Of a DNA stretch of 41,270 bases, positions 1-7,211 are shown piece after piece; position 1 is the first letter of the stretch, and each line of letters starts with the position of its first letter. A model generated the notes under the pieces. That model had not been told where the DNA came from and did no database searches. It worked only from the letters and a program-made list of their open reading frames with translations. This DNA is from Anaerolineales bacterium (GTDB taxonomy: Bacteria; Chloroflexota; Anaerolineae; Anaerolineales; DRMV01): positions 1 to 41,270 of the forward strand of contig JALUXH010000199.1 in NCBI GenBank assembly GCA_027019065.1, read 5' to 3'. The position numbers and the translations under genes were made by a program.

Positions 1-2
1 AG

Positions 3-152
3 TTTTGGTTAGACCCGGTGGTCACTTTAGCGGCAAACTACGGATACGGGCGGGCCGAATTGCGGCGCATTGAACGATTGTTACAAAGGCAAATCGCTTT
101 GCTTTGGGAGCGATGGGATGACTTCTGCGGTAGTCACGGTAGCATGGCCTAA
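3..152 (+). CDS. DUF4160 family protein, C-terminal part (cut by window edge)
   Basis: An open frame enters from the left edge and stops at 150-152. The visible 49 residues begin FWLDPVVTLAANYGYG and continue with RAELRRIERLL and LLWERWDDFCG. This is the usual C-terminal block of DUF4160 proteins (FWLDPV, a G/Y-rich turn, then an EL..IE.L helix ending in a LLE.W..F motif). Such proteins are commonly encoded immediately before a DUF2442 gene, as here, and are often discussed as toxin-antitoxin-like pairs, although their biochemical role is not established. The frame overlaps the likely DUF2442 start at 118 by 35 bases, so translation is probably coupled. The start lies outside the window. Confidence 0.7.
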   Translation, partial: FWLDPVVTLAANYGYGRAELRRIERLLQRQIALLWERWDDFCGSHGSMA

Positions 153-435
153 GATCATGGCTGTGCGGGTAAGCGAAGATACGCTCAGCGTGGATTTAGA
201 GGATGGGCGGACGATTTCAGTACCCCTGAGTTGGTATCCGCGGCTGGTGTATGCAACAGAGGCGGAACGGCAACACTTTGAGATTGCAGGAGCAGGGTAC
301 GGCATCCACTGGCCAGACATAGATGAAGACATTGGCGTGGAAGGCTTGTTGTTAGGGAAACGTTCCACCGAAAGCCAAACCTCTTTGAAGCGCTGGCTGG
401 CAGAGCGGGAGAAGAAGCGAAAAGATAGCGCTTAA
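118..435 (+). CDS. DUF2442 domain protein
   Basis: The protein has 105 residues from ATG 118. It carries the DUF2442 signature: a DTLSVDLEDGRTISVPL strand pair, SWYPRL, an AER..FE helix, and GIHWPDIDEDIGVEGLL. A short basic tail (REKKRKDSA) follows. ATG 118 is preferred because a GGGAG sits seven bases upstream. ATG 157, five bases after the DUF4160 stop, is an alternative that still keeps the domain. It forms a pair with the DUF4160 gene upstream. Family function is unknown and a DNA- or RNA-related toxin-antitoxin role is only a suggestion. Its stop codon (433-435) shares the TTAA at 432-435 with the stop of the elp3 remnant on the other strand, so the genes were once tail to tail. Base composition is less GC-rich than the elp3 gene. 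Confidence 0.75.
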   Translation: MTSAVVTVAWPKIMAVRVSEDTLSVDLEDGRTISVPLSWYPRLVYATEAERQHFEIAGAGYGIHWPDIDEDIGVEGLLLGKRSTESQTSLKRWLAEREKKRKDSA

Positions 436-554
436 ACCCGCGACAGCCCCTTCACCAAATACACCTCCCCCCGCGTGAAGCCCCGTTCCAGGTAATACTG
501 CCGGGTGCCCACGGCGGCAATCACGGCCATGCGGCGGAAGCCGGCGGCGCGGGC
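432..554 (-). pseudogene. duplicated 3' end of elp3 (40 codons plus stop)
   Basis: This stretch matches 2832-2954, the 3' end of the intact elp3 gene, at a constant offset of 2400 bases. It differs at only 4 of 123 positions (435, 513, 525, 552). Read on the minus strand it still encodes the last 40 Elp3 residues (from ARAAGFRRMAV to KGLSRV) and the TAA stop. All four differences fall at third codon positions and are synonymous (GTT/GTA, GCC/GCG twice, GCC/GCT). It has no start codon or body. It lies downstream of the endonuclease gene, so the restriction-modification pair is bracketed by direct copies of the elp3 tail. Confidence 0.9.
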
Positions 555-598
555 AGTTGTGTAGCCACAGCACCCTGACACTGCAAGTAAAACGAAGA

Positions 599-627
599 CG
601 CCCTGCTGCCAAAGCAGGGCGTTTTTT
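599..627. terminator. bidirectional intrinsic terminator
   Basis: A 9-bp perfect stem (CGCCCTGCT at 599-607, AGCAGGGCG at 613-621) has a 5-base loop and six T on the plus strand. On the minus strand the hairpin is followed by a looser T-rich run. It lies just below the endonuclease stop codon and probably ends the restriction-modification transcript. It could also stop readthrough from the DUF2442 side. Confidence 0.8.
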
Positions 628-632
628 GTGGC

Positions 633-1490
633 TCAGGCGGCCAAATCAAGCGGCAGGTCGCTGATATCGCGCAGGCGCTGCCCCGAAATCATGGTTTCAA
701 GCAGGCCCTGGGCTGTTTCATCGCCGACTGCCGCAACCGCCTGCTGAAGTTCGGGCAAAGCGACGTGATACACACCATCCAGGTCGCCCGTGCCCAACGC
801 AAGGGAAGCCAGCCTGCCCGGGTGCGGCTCGGCAGTAACCACCACAATGTGCGGTGTATGCCCTTTCCGGTTGCGGATGAGGTTCAGCCCTTCAGTGCGC
901 ACGTTTTGCGAACGGTCGCTGCGGATGGTCCATTTGCAGGAAATGCTGGCGTGCAAGAGCGGCACGGTGTTGTTCACCCGGCGCAACGGTGAAAGGCCGG
1001 CGATGGTGCGCCCTTCAACGAGCTTCTCTCCCCGATTGATCGCTTCGTCAGGAAGCGGCTCACGCGCCACAATGATGTCGGGGGCAATGAGGTAATCCCC
1101 CAATGCCGCCCGCAGCGCCGGATGCGCGTGCAGCGCCTCGGTCAGGTCGGCCAAATGGCGGTATTGGGCGAAATCCTGAATGTGTGCATTGAGGTAAAAA
1201 CGCCAGTCGCCGGGGCGAAGGTGTTGCAGCAAGCCAAAGGCTTCCTCAAGGTAACGGCGGGTAACGCCTTCAAAGGATTTGCCTACCTGCTGCGGCTTGC
1301 GCTCATTCCGCGAAAGGCCACAACCAGCGTTTGTAGCAATGCTTTCCCACATCAAGCGGGCAACCTCGCGGCTGGTTTTGTTGCTCTTATCGGCATTGTT
1401 GGGATAGCCCGCCGAGGAAAGCCAAACCACCTCATCGCAAAGCGCGCGATGATAACGCTGCCGCAAGTTTTGCCACACCGTGGGCGTCAT
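633..1490 (-). CDS. NgoMIV-like type II restriction endonuclease
   Basis: The protein has 285 residues, almost the length of NgoMIV (286). Seen: a PD motif with D138 in IAPDIIVAR, then SCK at 184-186 and E200, giving the spacing D-46-SCK-14-E expected of the NgoMIV/Cfr10I active site. The RSDR block (190-193) directly after the catalytic lysine matches the residues that read the CCGG core in NgoMIV. The C-terminal block LGTGDLDGVYHVALPEL also follows the family. Known: NgoMIV cuts GCCGGC as a tetramer. Inferred: this enzyme recognises GCCGGC or another site with a CCGG core. Its ATG overlaps the methyltransferase stop by 4 bases (ATGA), so the two are co-translated and the methyltransferase is made first. 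No truncation or frameshift is visible. Confidence 0.88.
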   Translation of the reverse strand: MTPTVWQNLRQRYHRALCDEVVWLSSAGYPNNADKSNKTSREVARLMWESIATNAGCGLSRNERKPQQVGKSFEGVTRRYLEEAFGLLQHLRPGDWRFYLNAHIQDFAQYRHLADLTEALHAHPALRAALGDYLIAPDIIVAREPLPDEAINRGEKLVEGRTIAGLSPLRRVNNTVPLLHASISCKWTIRSDRSQNVRTEGLNLIRNRKGHTPHIVVVTAEPHPGRLASLALGTGDLDGVYHVALPELQQAVAAVGDETAQGLLETMISGQRLRDISDLPLDLAA

Positions 1491-2824
1491 GACACATCTC
1501 CCTCTTTGAGAAAGCCGAGGACATACTCCGAGTGCATCCGCTTTTCAATAGCTGAGCCAATGCCGCCGCGCCGCGTGGGCATCATCCGGCGGTCGCGGTC
1601 CAACTGACGCTCGCCAATGCCCACACAGCGCAGCCCTACCTGCTCGCCAATGGCAGCCAGGCTTTGGGGCACGCGAGCAGGCACGCCGCGCATTGTGCTC
1701 TCGCCCACAACCAACACGGCAACACCTTCAGGCGCAAGCACCCGCCCCATTTCGCTCAATCCCCGGCGCATTTCAGAGAAATACCGGTGAAGCACTTTGC
1801 CCTTTCTGGCATCCACCGCGGCAACTTCAGCCACGGCCTGCATGGCTGCAGGCGGCAGGGCTTCCATTTCAAAGCCCTGCAACGCCTCGCCGCCGATGTA
1901 TTCCTTCCGCAAAGCGCCCAATGCCCGAATGCTGTAGCCCCACCAAATCAGCGAAAACTTATGCGCCCGCATGTAGTCAATGGCGTTGGCAGCATAGGGC
2001 GGCGACGTCACAATGAGGTGAACGCTGTTCGTGGCAAAAGGAAGGCGCTGGGCATCGGCTTCGCTCAACCAGGGGGAAACCGATGGGCGCGGCGGCATTT
2101 GAGCCAACAGGCGTAAAGCCCGCCGTGCTTTTGCACGGAAGGCTTCCACTGCCGAGCGGGGGGCTTTTGCTACTTTATGGGGGCGGGTGTGGGAAAGGTC
2201 GCGTGCCTGCGCCACGCTCCCCGATTTGGCAATGATGATGCTGGAAAACACCACCCGCAAAAAAGGCTGCATGGCAGGCGGGCTTTCCTCAATGGCCGCG
2301 CTCAAAGCAAGCAGTTCCTGCTGGGTTTGAGGCAAAAACCAGTAATCGGCAAAGGCACGGGTGGGGGCGTCCAGGCGGGTTTCCCGCAAAACGGCAAGGT
2401 CTTGGGGGTTTTCCAGCATTTGCCGGGCACGGGTGAGCACGGCGTGGAAAGCCGATTCAAACAATGCGGGGGCCGGCGGGTTGGCTTTGGCCGCCACTAA
2501 CCGCAGCGCCAAAGGGTCAATGTCGGTACCTAACGCCACACGCCCCAGGCGGTGGGCTTCCAAAATCGTAGTGCCGGAACCCATCATGGGGTCAAGCACA
2601 TGGTCGCCGGGCCCGGTGAGGTGGCGGATGAAAAGCCGCGGCAACGCCGGCGGGAATTTTGCAGGGAAAGGATGGAGCGCATGTAGCGGGTCTTCCCCCT
2701 TTTGGCCGTGGAAGTTCAGGTCGCCTTCCAGCAGCAAGCGCAGTTTGGCCGCTTGCGAGGGGGCGGCAACCACTTCGGGACGCAGTTGAGGTTGAGGCAA
2801 GGTGTATTCCAGCGGCAGTTGCAT
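1487..2824 (-). CDS. Site-specific DNA methyltransferase (SPPY motif; cytosine-N4 or adenine-N6)
   Basis: The protein has 445 residues. The SAM-binding motif I, DPMMGSGTT, lies near residue 98, preceded by a HPFPAKFPPALPRL block. The catalytic motif IV, TSPPYAANAIDYM, lies near residue 290. Motif I before motif IV with a long segment between them is the permuted order used by many amino-methyltransferases. The SPPY form favours cytosine-N4, but adenine-N6 is possible. It presumably protects sites cut by the overlapping NgoMIV-like endonuclease. It starts only 8 bases after the elp3 stop, on the same strand, and may have its own promoter inside the elp3 tail. The true NgoMIV partner is a cytosine-5 enzyme, so this pairing is of a different chemistry. 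Confidence 0.85.
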   Translation of the reverse strand: MQLPLEYTLPQPQLRPEVVAAPSQAAKLRLLLEGDLNFHGQKGEDPLHALHPFPAKFPPALPRLFIRHLTGPGDHVLDPMMGSGTTILEAHRLGRVALGTDIDPLALRLVAAKANPPAPALFESAFHAVLTRARQMLENPQDLAVLRETRLDAPTRAFADYWFLPQTQQELLALSAAIEESPPAMQPFLRVVFSSIIIAKSGSVAQARDLSHTRPHKVAKAPRSAVEAFRAKARRALRLLAQMPPRPSVSPWLSEADAQRLPFATNSVHLIVTSPPYAANAIDYMRAHKFSLIWWGYSIRALGALRKEYIGGEALQGFEMEALPPAAMQAVAEVAAVDARKGKVLHRYFSEMRRGLSEMGRVLAPEGVAVLVVGESTMRGVPARVPQSLAAIGEQVGLRCVGIGERQLDRDRRMMPTRRGGIGSAIEKRMHSEYVLGFLKEGDVS

Positions 2825-2830
2825 AACCTC

Positions 2831-2858
2831 ATTATACCCGCGACAGCCCCTTCACCAA
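2831..2858 (-). promoter_or_regulatory. candidate leaderless promoter of the methyltransferase gene
   Basis: On the minus strand TTGGTG (2853-2858) and TATAAT (2831-2836) are 16 bases apart. A start site about 7 bases beyond the -10 would coincide with the methyltransferase ATG at 2824. The -10 uses the last Val codon and stop codon of elp3. The -35 is weak (TTG only), so this is a suggestion. Confidence 0.4.
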
Positions 2859-4442
2859 ATACACCTCCCCCCGCGTGAAGCCCCGTTCCAGGTAATACTG
2901 CCGGGTGCCCACCGCGGCAATCACCGCCATGCGGCGGAAGCCGGCGGCGCGAGCGATGCGGTCGGCTTCTGCTAACAGTCGCGTGCCCAGGCCGATGTGC
3001 TGGGCTGCGCCTTCCTGGGCCGCGCCTACGGGCAGCGATTGGCCGTAAACATGCACTTCGCGGATGATGGCCGCCCCCGCGAGGTCGGCCATGCCCACAT
3101 CGGGCGCTTCGGGGCGGGGCAGCGAAAGCCGCAGGAAGCCCGCCAGGCGGTCGTCGGGGGTGACGAATTGCAAAAAGTGCTCCTCCGCGTGGGCGGCGGC
3201 GTAGGTGAAGTCTTCCAGCCGCAGCAGTTCGGGGCGCACGGGCTTGCCCCGCACCTCACGGCAGCGGATGCAACGGCAGCGGGTGCCGCGGCGCGCCATT
3301 TCGGCGAGCACATCCTGCCGCAAACTGGTGCGCTTGTTGCCCGCCACCACGTGCGTGGAGGGAATGTCGCGGATCACCCGGTTGATGCGGCAATAGGGCG
3401 GCACGGTGGCCTTCACGTCGGCCAGCAGGTCAACCAGTGCCTCGGTGGTGTAGGGGGTGTAGTTCCCGGCTTTCCAGATTTCGTAGAGTTCGGTGCCGGG
3501 CAGCAGTTGAGCCGGGTAAATTTTCAGTTCGTCGGGGCACAGGCCCTGCCACAGGCGGGCGAAATCGGTGCGGTCGCTCTCCGGCGTGGCACCCAGCAGG
3601 TTGGGCATCCAGTGCGCCACGATTTTGAAGCCCGCCGCCCGCAGCAGCGCCGCGGCGCGCAGGTTGTCTGCCGCTGTGTGGCCGCGCTTGTTGAGGGCTA
3701 AAATGCGGTCGTCCATGCTCTGGAAGCCCACCTGCACCTTGGTCACGCCCAGTTCGCGCAGGCGGCGCAGGGAAGCCGGCGAAACGTGGTCGGGGCGGGT
3801 TTCCACCACCAGCCCCACATTGCGGTGGCGGGCGGTCTCGTTGTGGCGCTGGGCGGCGGCCAGCGAAGGCGCGCGGCACTCGCCTTCCTGCTGCCACGCG
3901 GCAGGGCAGTCGTCGGCGTTGAGGGCGTCGTACAGGCGGCGGATGAACCACGTCTGGTAATCCTTCGGGTAAGCCGTCCACGTGCCGCCGAGCACCAGCA
4001 GCTCAATTTTGTCGGTGGGGTGGCCGACGGCTTCCAGCGCGGCCAGGCGGGCGCGCACCTGGGCGTAGGGGTCAAAGGCGTGCATCAGCGCCCGCTGCGC
4101 GCCGGGTTCGTCGGGCAGGTAACTTTTGGGCATCCGCACATCGTCGGGGCAGAAAATGCACTCGCCCGGGCAGGGGTAGGGCTTGGTGAGCACCGTGACC
4201 ACCGTGACGCCCGAAAGCGAGCGCACCGGCTTCAGGCGGATGCGCGCCAGCAGGTCATGGTCGGCTTCCCACGCGCCGCTTTCCACCAGGCGGCGGTAGG
4301 CCGCCACTAAGGCGCTCTTGCTCAACAGCCCGCGCGGCAGCGGGTGGTGCTTGATGGCCGTCATTACATCCAGGCCGTCGCGGATGGCTTCCAGCGCGGC
4401 CACGGCCTGGGCAAAGGTTTCGGGGGAAAGGTCAGAGGGCAT
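2832..4442 (-). CDS. elp3: Elp3-type tRNA uridine-34 modification radical SAM/acetyltransferase
   Basis: The protein has 536 residues. An N-terminal radical SAM domain carries the cluster motif C91-x3-C95-x2-C98 in KPYPCPGECIFCPDD. It is followed by the conserved LLVLGGTWTAYP and VETRPDHV blocks and by YPAQLLPGTELYEIW. The C-terminal GNAT acetyltransferase domain (from about 400) includes the acetyl-CoA loop region QHIGLGTRLL and ends RQYYLERGFTRGEVYLVKGLSRV. Known: Elp3 uses acetyl-CoA and a SAM-derived radical to make the carboxymethyl group on wobble U34, and single-gene bacterial versions exist in Chloroflexota. The start at 4442 has no clear Shine-Dalgarno site. It heads the minus-strand run elp3, methyltransferase, endonuclease. 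Its last 40 codons are duplicated at 432-554. Confidence 0.9.
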   Translation of the reverse strand: MPSDLSPETFAQAVAALEAIRDGLDVMTAIKHHPLPRGLLSKSALVAAYRRLVESGAWEADHDLLARIRLKPVRSLSGVTVVTVLTKPYPCPGECIFCPDDVRMPKSYLPDEPGAQRALMHAFDPYAQVRARLAALEAVGHPTDKIELLVLGGTWTAYPKDYQTWFIRRLYDALNADDCPAAWQQEGECRAPSLAAAQRHNETARHRNVGLVVETRPDHVSPASLRRLRELGVTKVQVGFQSMDDRILALNKRGHTAADNLRAAALLRAAGFKIVAHWMPNLLGATPESDRTDFARLWQGLCPDELKIYPAQLLPGTELYEIWKAGNYTPYTTEALVDLLADVKATVPPYCRINRVIRDIPSTHVVAGNKRTSLRQDVLAEMARRGTRCRCIRCREVRGKPVRPELLRLEDFTYAAAHAEEHFLQFVTPDDRLAGFLRLSLPRPEAPDVGMADLAGAAIIREVHVYGQSLPVGAAQEGAAQHIGLGTRLLAEADRIARAAGFRRMAVIAAVGTRQYYLERGFTRGEVYLVKGLSRV

Positions 4443-4533
4443 GGTGTGGCCTGGGGGGAGGGGCGCCCCGCCGGGGGGCTTGGGTGAAGTGTGCGCGCCT
4501 GGCGGCGCGAGCGAGGTTGCACCCCAATTCTAC

Positions 4534-4562
4534 TTGACTTTTGCCGCCTGTGCGCCTATAAC
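4534..4562 (+). promoter_or_regulatory. sigma70-type promoter of the aroH-pheA operon
   Basis: TTGACT (4534-4539) and TATAAC (4557-4562) are separated by exactly 17 bases. The predicted start near 4569 gives a leader of about 40 bases to ATG 4607, which has an AGGAGA ribosome site. No operator-like palindrome was seen around it. Confidence 0.7.
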
Positions 4563-4606
4563 AAGGGCATTCCTGCCCGCCTGGCAGGTTTTGGAAGGAG
4601 AAAGCC

Positions 4607-5089
4607 ATGACTGTCCATACCCCTGCCCCGCCGCGCGGCCTGAAGGCCATCCCCTGGCGGCTGCCGATATGGATTTACCGCCTGCACCTCGGCTTTTTGC
4701 TCAACGAGCGCTTCCTGCTGCTGGAGCACACCGGGCGCAAAAGCGGCAAGGTGCGCCGCGCGGTGCTGGAAATCATCGGCAAAGATGCCGAACCACGGGC
4801 CTATTATGTGGCTTCGGGGTTTGGCGAGCGGTCGCACTGGTTCCGCAACGTGATGCACCATCCGGAAGTCCGCATTCAGGTGGGGCGGCGGCGTTACCGG
4901 GCGTACGCGGAGCGGCTTCCGGAAAGCGAGGCGCTGGAACGCCTGCGCGCCTATGCCCAAGCGCACCCCACGGCCCTGCGTGAACTGGTCCGGCTGCTGC
5001 ACTACCCTTACGACGGCAGCGACGAAAGCCTGGAAGCCATTGGCCGCGCCTTGCCCGTGGTGCGCTTTCGGGTGCTGGAAGCCGCATAA
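4607..5089 (+). CDS. Deazaflavin (F420)-dependent nitroreductase-family protein
   Basis: The protein has 160 residues. It matches the Ddn/F420H2-dependent quinone reductase family: [11 protein letters not shown], then [20 protein letters not shown] (the T-GRKSG turn that contacts the cofactor phosphate region), [28 protein letters not shown], and a C-terminal [14 protein letters not shown]. Members are split-barrel proteins that reduce quinones or nitro compounds with F420H2, and some bind other flavins or haem. Its presence suggests the host makes F420. It starts at ATG 4607 behind AGGAG and is the first gene of the operon with aroH 16 bases downstream. Its substrate cannot be deduced and its link to aromatic amino-acid synthesis is not obvious. 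Confidence 0.85.
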   Translation: MTVHTPAPPRGLKAIPWRLPIWIYRLHLGFLLNERFLLLEHTGRKSGKVRRAVLEIIGKDAEPRAYYVASGFGERSHWFRNVMHHPEVRIQVGRRRYRAYAERLPESEALERLRAYAQAHPTALRELVRLLHYPYDGSDESLEAIGRALPVVRFRVLEAA

Positions 5090-5105
5090 CCCCCAGGAGG
5101 TTGCC

Positions 5106-5558
5106 ATGCCCTTGATGTGCCGTGGTGTGCGGGGGGCCACCACCGTGCCCGAAAACACCCGTGAGGCCATCTTGCGGGAAACCCGCCGCCTGCTGGCGCT
5201 GATGATTCACCTCAACGGCATCCGCGCCGAAGATGTAGCCAGCGCCACCCTGACCACCACTCCCGACCTGAACGCCGAATTCCCCGCCCTGGCGGCCCGA
5301 CAGTTGGGATGGAAGCATGTGCCGTTGCTGTGCGGGCACGAGATGAACGTGCCGGGGCAGATGCCGCGCGTGGTGCGGGTGCTGGTGCACTGGAATACCA
5401 CCAAAGCCCAGGATGAAATCGTGCATGTCTATCTTGGCGAAGCCGCCAGACTGCGCCCCGACCAACTGCACCTGCAAACGGTGGACTGGGAGGCGCTGGA
5501 AGCCTGGATTGCCGGGCAACTGGCCGCTTTCCGGCGCGGCGAGGAGGAGCAGCCATGA
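5106..5558 (+). CDS. aroH: Monofunctional chorismate mutase, AroH class
   Basis: The protein has 150 residues from ATG 5106, which follows a perfect AGGAGG at 5095-5100. It converts chorismate to prephenate in phenylalanine and tyrosine synthesis. The AroH trimeric fold is shown by [18 protein letters not shown] at the N-terminus (active-site Arg near residue 7), [34 protein letters not shown], and [29 protein letters not shown] near the C-terminus. About 25 residues follow the usual end of the family and form a probable helical extension ([22 protein letters not shown]). The stop overlaps the pheA start by 4 bases (ATGA), so the two successive enzymes of the pathway are translationally coupled. 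Confidence 0.93.
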   Translation: MPLMCRGVRGATTVPENTREAILRETRRLLALMIHLNGIRAEDVASATLTTTPDLNAEFPALAARQLGWKHVPLLCGHEMNVPGQMPRVVRVLVHWNTTKAQDEIVHVYLGEAARLRPDQLHLQTVDWEALEAWIAGQLAAFRRGEEEQP

Positions 5559-6415
5559 CCACGGTAGCCTTTCAGGGCGAGCACGGCGCTTATTCCGAAG
5601 AAGCCATCCGGCAGCACTTTGGCGGCGAAGCCCAGACCCTGCCCTGCCGTTCTTTTGAAGAGATTTTTGCGGCGGTGGAAGGCGGGCGCGCCGATTTCGG
5701 CGTGCTGCCGGTAGAAAACGCGGTCGCCGGCTCTATCAACAAGGCCTACGACCTGCTGCTGGCCCACGATTTGCGGGTGAGCGGCGAAATCTACCTGCCG
5801 GTGCGGCACCATCTGCTTGCGCCCGCGGGCACGCGCCTGGAAGACATCCACACCGTGCGCTCGCACCCCCAGGCGCTGGCGCAGTGCGAAGATTACCTCG
5901 CCGCCCACGGCTGGCGCGCCGAGCCGTGGTATGATACCGCCGGCAGCGCAAAAGACCTCGCCGCCGCCCCGCAGCCCGGCGTCGCCGTGCTGGCCAGCCG
6001 CCTGGCGGCCGAAATCTACGGCTTGCAGGTGCTGGCCGCAGATGTGCAGGACCGGGCGTGGAACGTCACGCGCTTTTTCGTCATCGGCTATGGTGAGGCC
6101 GAGCCGCAGGCGCGCATGAAAACCTCGCTGGTGTTTGCTGTGCCGCACCGCCCCGGCGCACTGGTGGCCTGCCTGGACGAATTTGCCCGCCGCGGCCTCA
6201 ACCTGACCAAACTGGAAAGCCGCCCCCGCCGCAACCGCCCCTGGCATTACGTCTTCTACCTGGATTGCGAGGGGGCCTGGCAGGAGCCGCGTTGCGCCGA
6301 GGCGCTGGTCGGGCTGCTGGCCCGGGCGGCTTTCCTCAAGTTGCTGGGGTCTTACCCCGCGGCTGAAAACCCCCTCACCAGCGCCGCGGTTTCCCCAAAA
6401 GCAAAAATCCCCTGA
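5555..6415 (+). CDS. pheA: Prephenate dehydratase with ACT domain
   Basis: The protein has 286 residues. It converts prephenate to phenylpyruvate for phenylalanine synthesis. The catalytic domain begins [15 protein letters not shown], includes [19 protein letters not shown], and ends with the T-R-F signature at 172-174 (NVTRFFVIG). A C-terminal ACT domain carries the GALV-type motif [13 protein letters not shown] and ESRP at 221-224, the residues that bind phenylalanine for feedback inhibition. The enzyme is therefore probably inhibited by its end product. It is coupled to aroH by a 4-base overlap, giving the chorismate-to-phenylpyruvate branch as two separate proteins. The last 20 residues (Pro/Ala/Ser-rich) are extra. 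Confidence 0.94.
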   Translation: MTTVAFQGEHGAYSEEAIRQHFGGEAQTLPCRSFEEIFAAVEGGRADFGVLPVENAVAGSINKAYDLLLAHDLRVSGEIYLPVRHHLLAPAGTRLEDIHTVRSHPQALAQCEDYLAAHGWRAEPWYDTAGSAKDLAAAPQPGVAVLASRLAAEIYGLQVLAADVQDRAWNVTRFFVIGYGEAEPQARMKTSLVFAVPHRPGALVACLDEFARRGLNLTKLESRPRRNRPWHYVFYLDCEGAWQEPRCAEALVGLLARAAFLKLLGSYPAAENPLTSAAVSPKAKIP

Positions 6416-6435
6416 TTTTCCCCGTGGAGGTTGCA

Positions 6436-6882
6436 ATGACCACGATGATCAAACCCGCCAGCATTACCGCCGACCGCAAGAAGGCCGAACTGACCATTGT
6501 TTGGGAAGACGGCCACGTGAGCGTGTACTCCTTTTCCCTGCTCCGCAACGCCTGCCCCTGCGCCGAGTGCGCGGGAGGGCACGAAAACATGCACCACGAC
6601 CCCGACCCGGTGGTCTTCTTCCTTCCCGAAGAGGATTCGCCCCGCACCCACATCAAGGCCATTGACCCGGTGGGCAATTACGGCTTCAACATCATTTGGG
6701 AAGACGGCCACCACTACGGCATCTACAACTGGGATTATTTGCGGAAACTCTGCCCTTGCGAGGCCTGCCAGCGGGAGCGGGAAGCCCGGGGGCTGATTCC
6801 CGACAAGGAAACGCTGGAACGGGAAATTGAACGCCGCCTGCACCCGCCCAAACCCCAGGTGCCGATGGAATTCAAATTGTAG
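6436..6882 (+). CDS. DUF971 (gamma-butyrobetaine hydroxylase-like N-terminal) domain protein
   Basis: The protein has 148 residues from ATG 6436 with GGAGG at 6426-6430. An upstream in-frame GTG at 6424 overlaps that site and is rejected. The domain has two similar halves, each with a W-E-DGH strand, an aromatic turn, and an LR..CPC..C knuckle: IVWEDGHVSVY / LRNACPCAEC and IIWEDGHHYGIY / LRKLCPCEAC. The four Cys-Pro-Cys cysteines suggest metal binding. In other proteins this domain precedes a 2-oxoglutarate dioxygenase, and alone it is often near iron-sulfur assembly genes. No function is proven. It is the last gene of the operon, 20 bases after pheA. Confidence 0.85.
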   Translation: MTTMIKPASITADRKKAELTIVWEDGHVSVYSFSLLRNACPCAECAGGHENMHHDPDPVVFFLPEEDSPRTHIKAIDPVGNYGFNIIWEDGHHYGIYNWDYLRKLCPCEACQREREARGLIPDKETLEREIERRLHPPKPQVPMEFKL

Positions 6883-7211
6883 GGCAGCGCGCAGCGCCGC
6901 GGCGGGAGGCAAAAAGATTGCTGGGGAGAAAAGCACCCACTTTACCCCCTGCGGCGCGCTTTCCCGCGCGGGGTTTGCCGGAGGGCGGCATCCTCAGGCC
7001 TCGCTTGCCGGGCTTGCCTTGCAGGCTTTTTGCAAAGGCGTCGGCGTTGGCCGATGCCGGGCGCGCCGCGTGCCGACGGCAGGTTTTTGGCGGCTATGCT
7101 ACAATACAAACGTGCAAAGCCTGTTTCCCTGCCCGGCGCGCGGCGCTTTCGGATGCACGCTGCAAAAGTTTCGGCCGGCGCGCCTCCCATGATGAGAAAA
7201 GGAGTGAAAAA
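6883..7211. other. 329-base intergenic region
   Basis: This stretch is GC-rich and has no convincing gene. A reading frame continues upstream of the lipoprotein ATG but lacks coding character and a ribosome site. The only signal is an extended -10 (TGCTACAAT, 7097-7105) near its end. No clear terminator for the pheA operon was seen. Confidence 0.5.
7097..7105 (+). promoter_or_regulatory. candidate extended -10 promoter for the lipoprotein gene
   Basis: TGCTACAAT contains the TG dinucleotide one base before a TACAAT hexamer. No good -35 lies 17 bases upstream. A start near 7112 would give a leader of about 100 bases. Confidence 0.45.

Noticed and set aside
352-612. An 86-codon frame across the elp3 remnant
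   Set aside because: It is out of frame with the elp3 tail; the in-frame remnant explains the sequence.
6918-7211. N-terminal extension of the lipoprotein at 7212
   Set aside because: The extension is Arg/Ala-rich without family support, and the signal peptide begins at 7212 behind AAAGGAG.
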